A DNA stretch of 64,000 bases from Desulfogranum mediterraneum DSM 13871 (GTDB lineage Bacteria > Desulfobacterota > Desulfobulbia > Desulfobulbales > Desulfobulbaceae), in contig NZ_AUCW01000004.1 of assembly GCF_000429965.1 (NCBI RefSeq), positions 1-64,000 of the forward strand, read 5' to 3'. Positions 63,759 to 64,000 of the stretch are shown here, one piece after another. The stretch's first letter is position 1, and each line of letters starts with the position of its first letter. The position numbers and the translations under genes are program-made. The notes under the pieces were generated by a model. The model did no database searches. It was not told where the DNA came from and saw only the letters and a program-made list of their open reading frames with translations.

Positions 63759-64000
63759 CTTACTTTATGAATAATTGTTTGGAAGGTGGGGTCCTGTTGA
63801 CGCCCGAGACCCCTTGTCTTGGAATTTACAACAAAAAAACTGGCTCAGCAGAGCTCATTTATGACAAAAATGGGGGCGGTCGTCAAGGGCCGGGCACAGA
63901 CGCCGATGGCTCTCCCGGTGCAAACCTCGGCTGGCAGCAGCTTTAGGACCAGAATAAAATTTTAGTCCTGGATCCTTGACCCTGGAACCAAGGGACAAAC
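63759..64000. other. Window end, no gene recognised
   Basis: No plausible start or protein-like frame. A short palindromic stretch AGGACCAGAATAAAATTTTA ending in GTCCT (63944-63968) could be a hairpin. Confidence 0.35.

Overview
The window reads as a chromosomal segment of a GC-rich anaerobic, Gram-negative bacterium, most likely a sulfate-reducing Desulfobacterota of the Desulfobulbales type. The reasons are TRAP transporters, a lactate permease with a large FAD/Fe-S D-lactate dehydrogenase, a multiheme cytochrome c with a b-type cytochrome, sigma-54 activators and many PAS kinases. The lineage is inferred from gene content only. No rRNA, tRNA, CRISPR array, replication origin or complete insertion sequence was seen.

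Layout. 0.4-4.4 kb (minus): kinase, Rcp1-type receiver and receiver-kinase with overlapping ends. 5.1-12.0 kb (minus): a catabolic locus with a TRAP transporter (dctM, dctQ, dctP), a CoA-acylating semialdehyde dehydrogenase, a DUF6506-like protein and an FCD-type GntR regulator; two related palindromes mark its two promoters. 12.7-19.3 kb: an orphan protein behind an 18-bp palindrome, a SulP transporter behind a structured leader and terminator, DbpA, a VF530-like protein and an MscS channel. 19.9-25.1 kb: an ExeA-type ATPase/TPR protein with a LysM lipoprotein, then lldP behind a perfect LldR/PdhR-type operator. 25.5-31.9 kb: a frameshifted lipoprotein, a secreted propeller protein, a cyclic-2,3-diphosphoglycerate synthetase homologue and a receiver-GGDEF-EAL protein. 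32.3-34.8 kb: queDECF, which makes preQ0 and reduces it to preQ1. 34.9-41.7 kb: a GntR regulator divergent from pxpABC-dctPQM, read as 5-oxoproline uptake and hydrolysis. 41.8-43.5 kb: TauE/SafE permease, rhodanese and ArsR.

43.8-52.2 kb is the most distinctive region: a membrane sensor with a degenerate kinase domain, two small membrane proteins, a heptaheme cytochrome c with an EF-hand and membrane anchor, a cytochrome b, and a PAS/sigma-54 activator. Three sequences with the same -24/-12 form lie upstream of three of the transcription units, and two of them are preceded by a shared palindrome TTGCA-N4-TGCAA. An IS21-family remnant sits between the third promoter and the cytochrome gene. 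I infer a locally controlled sigma-54 electron-transfer regulon.

52.6-63.4 kb: UspA, a small acidic protein, a divergent kinase / NtrC-type regulator pair, a 367-bp direct duplication, D-lactate dehydrogenase, ndk and a branched-chain amino acid-type binding protein. A family of roughly 139-bp intergenic elements with imperfect terminal inverted repeats occurs at five places, with a possible sixth fragment.
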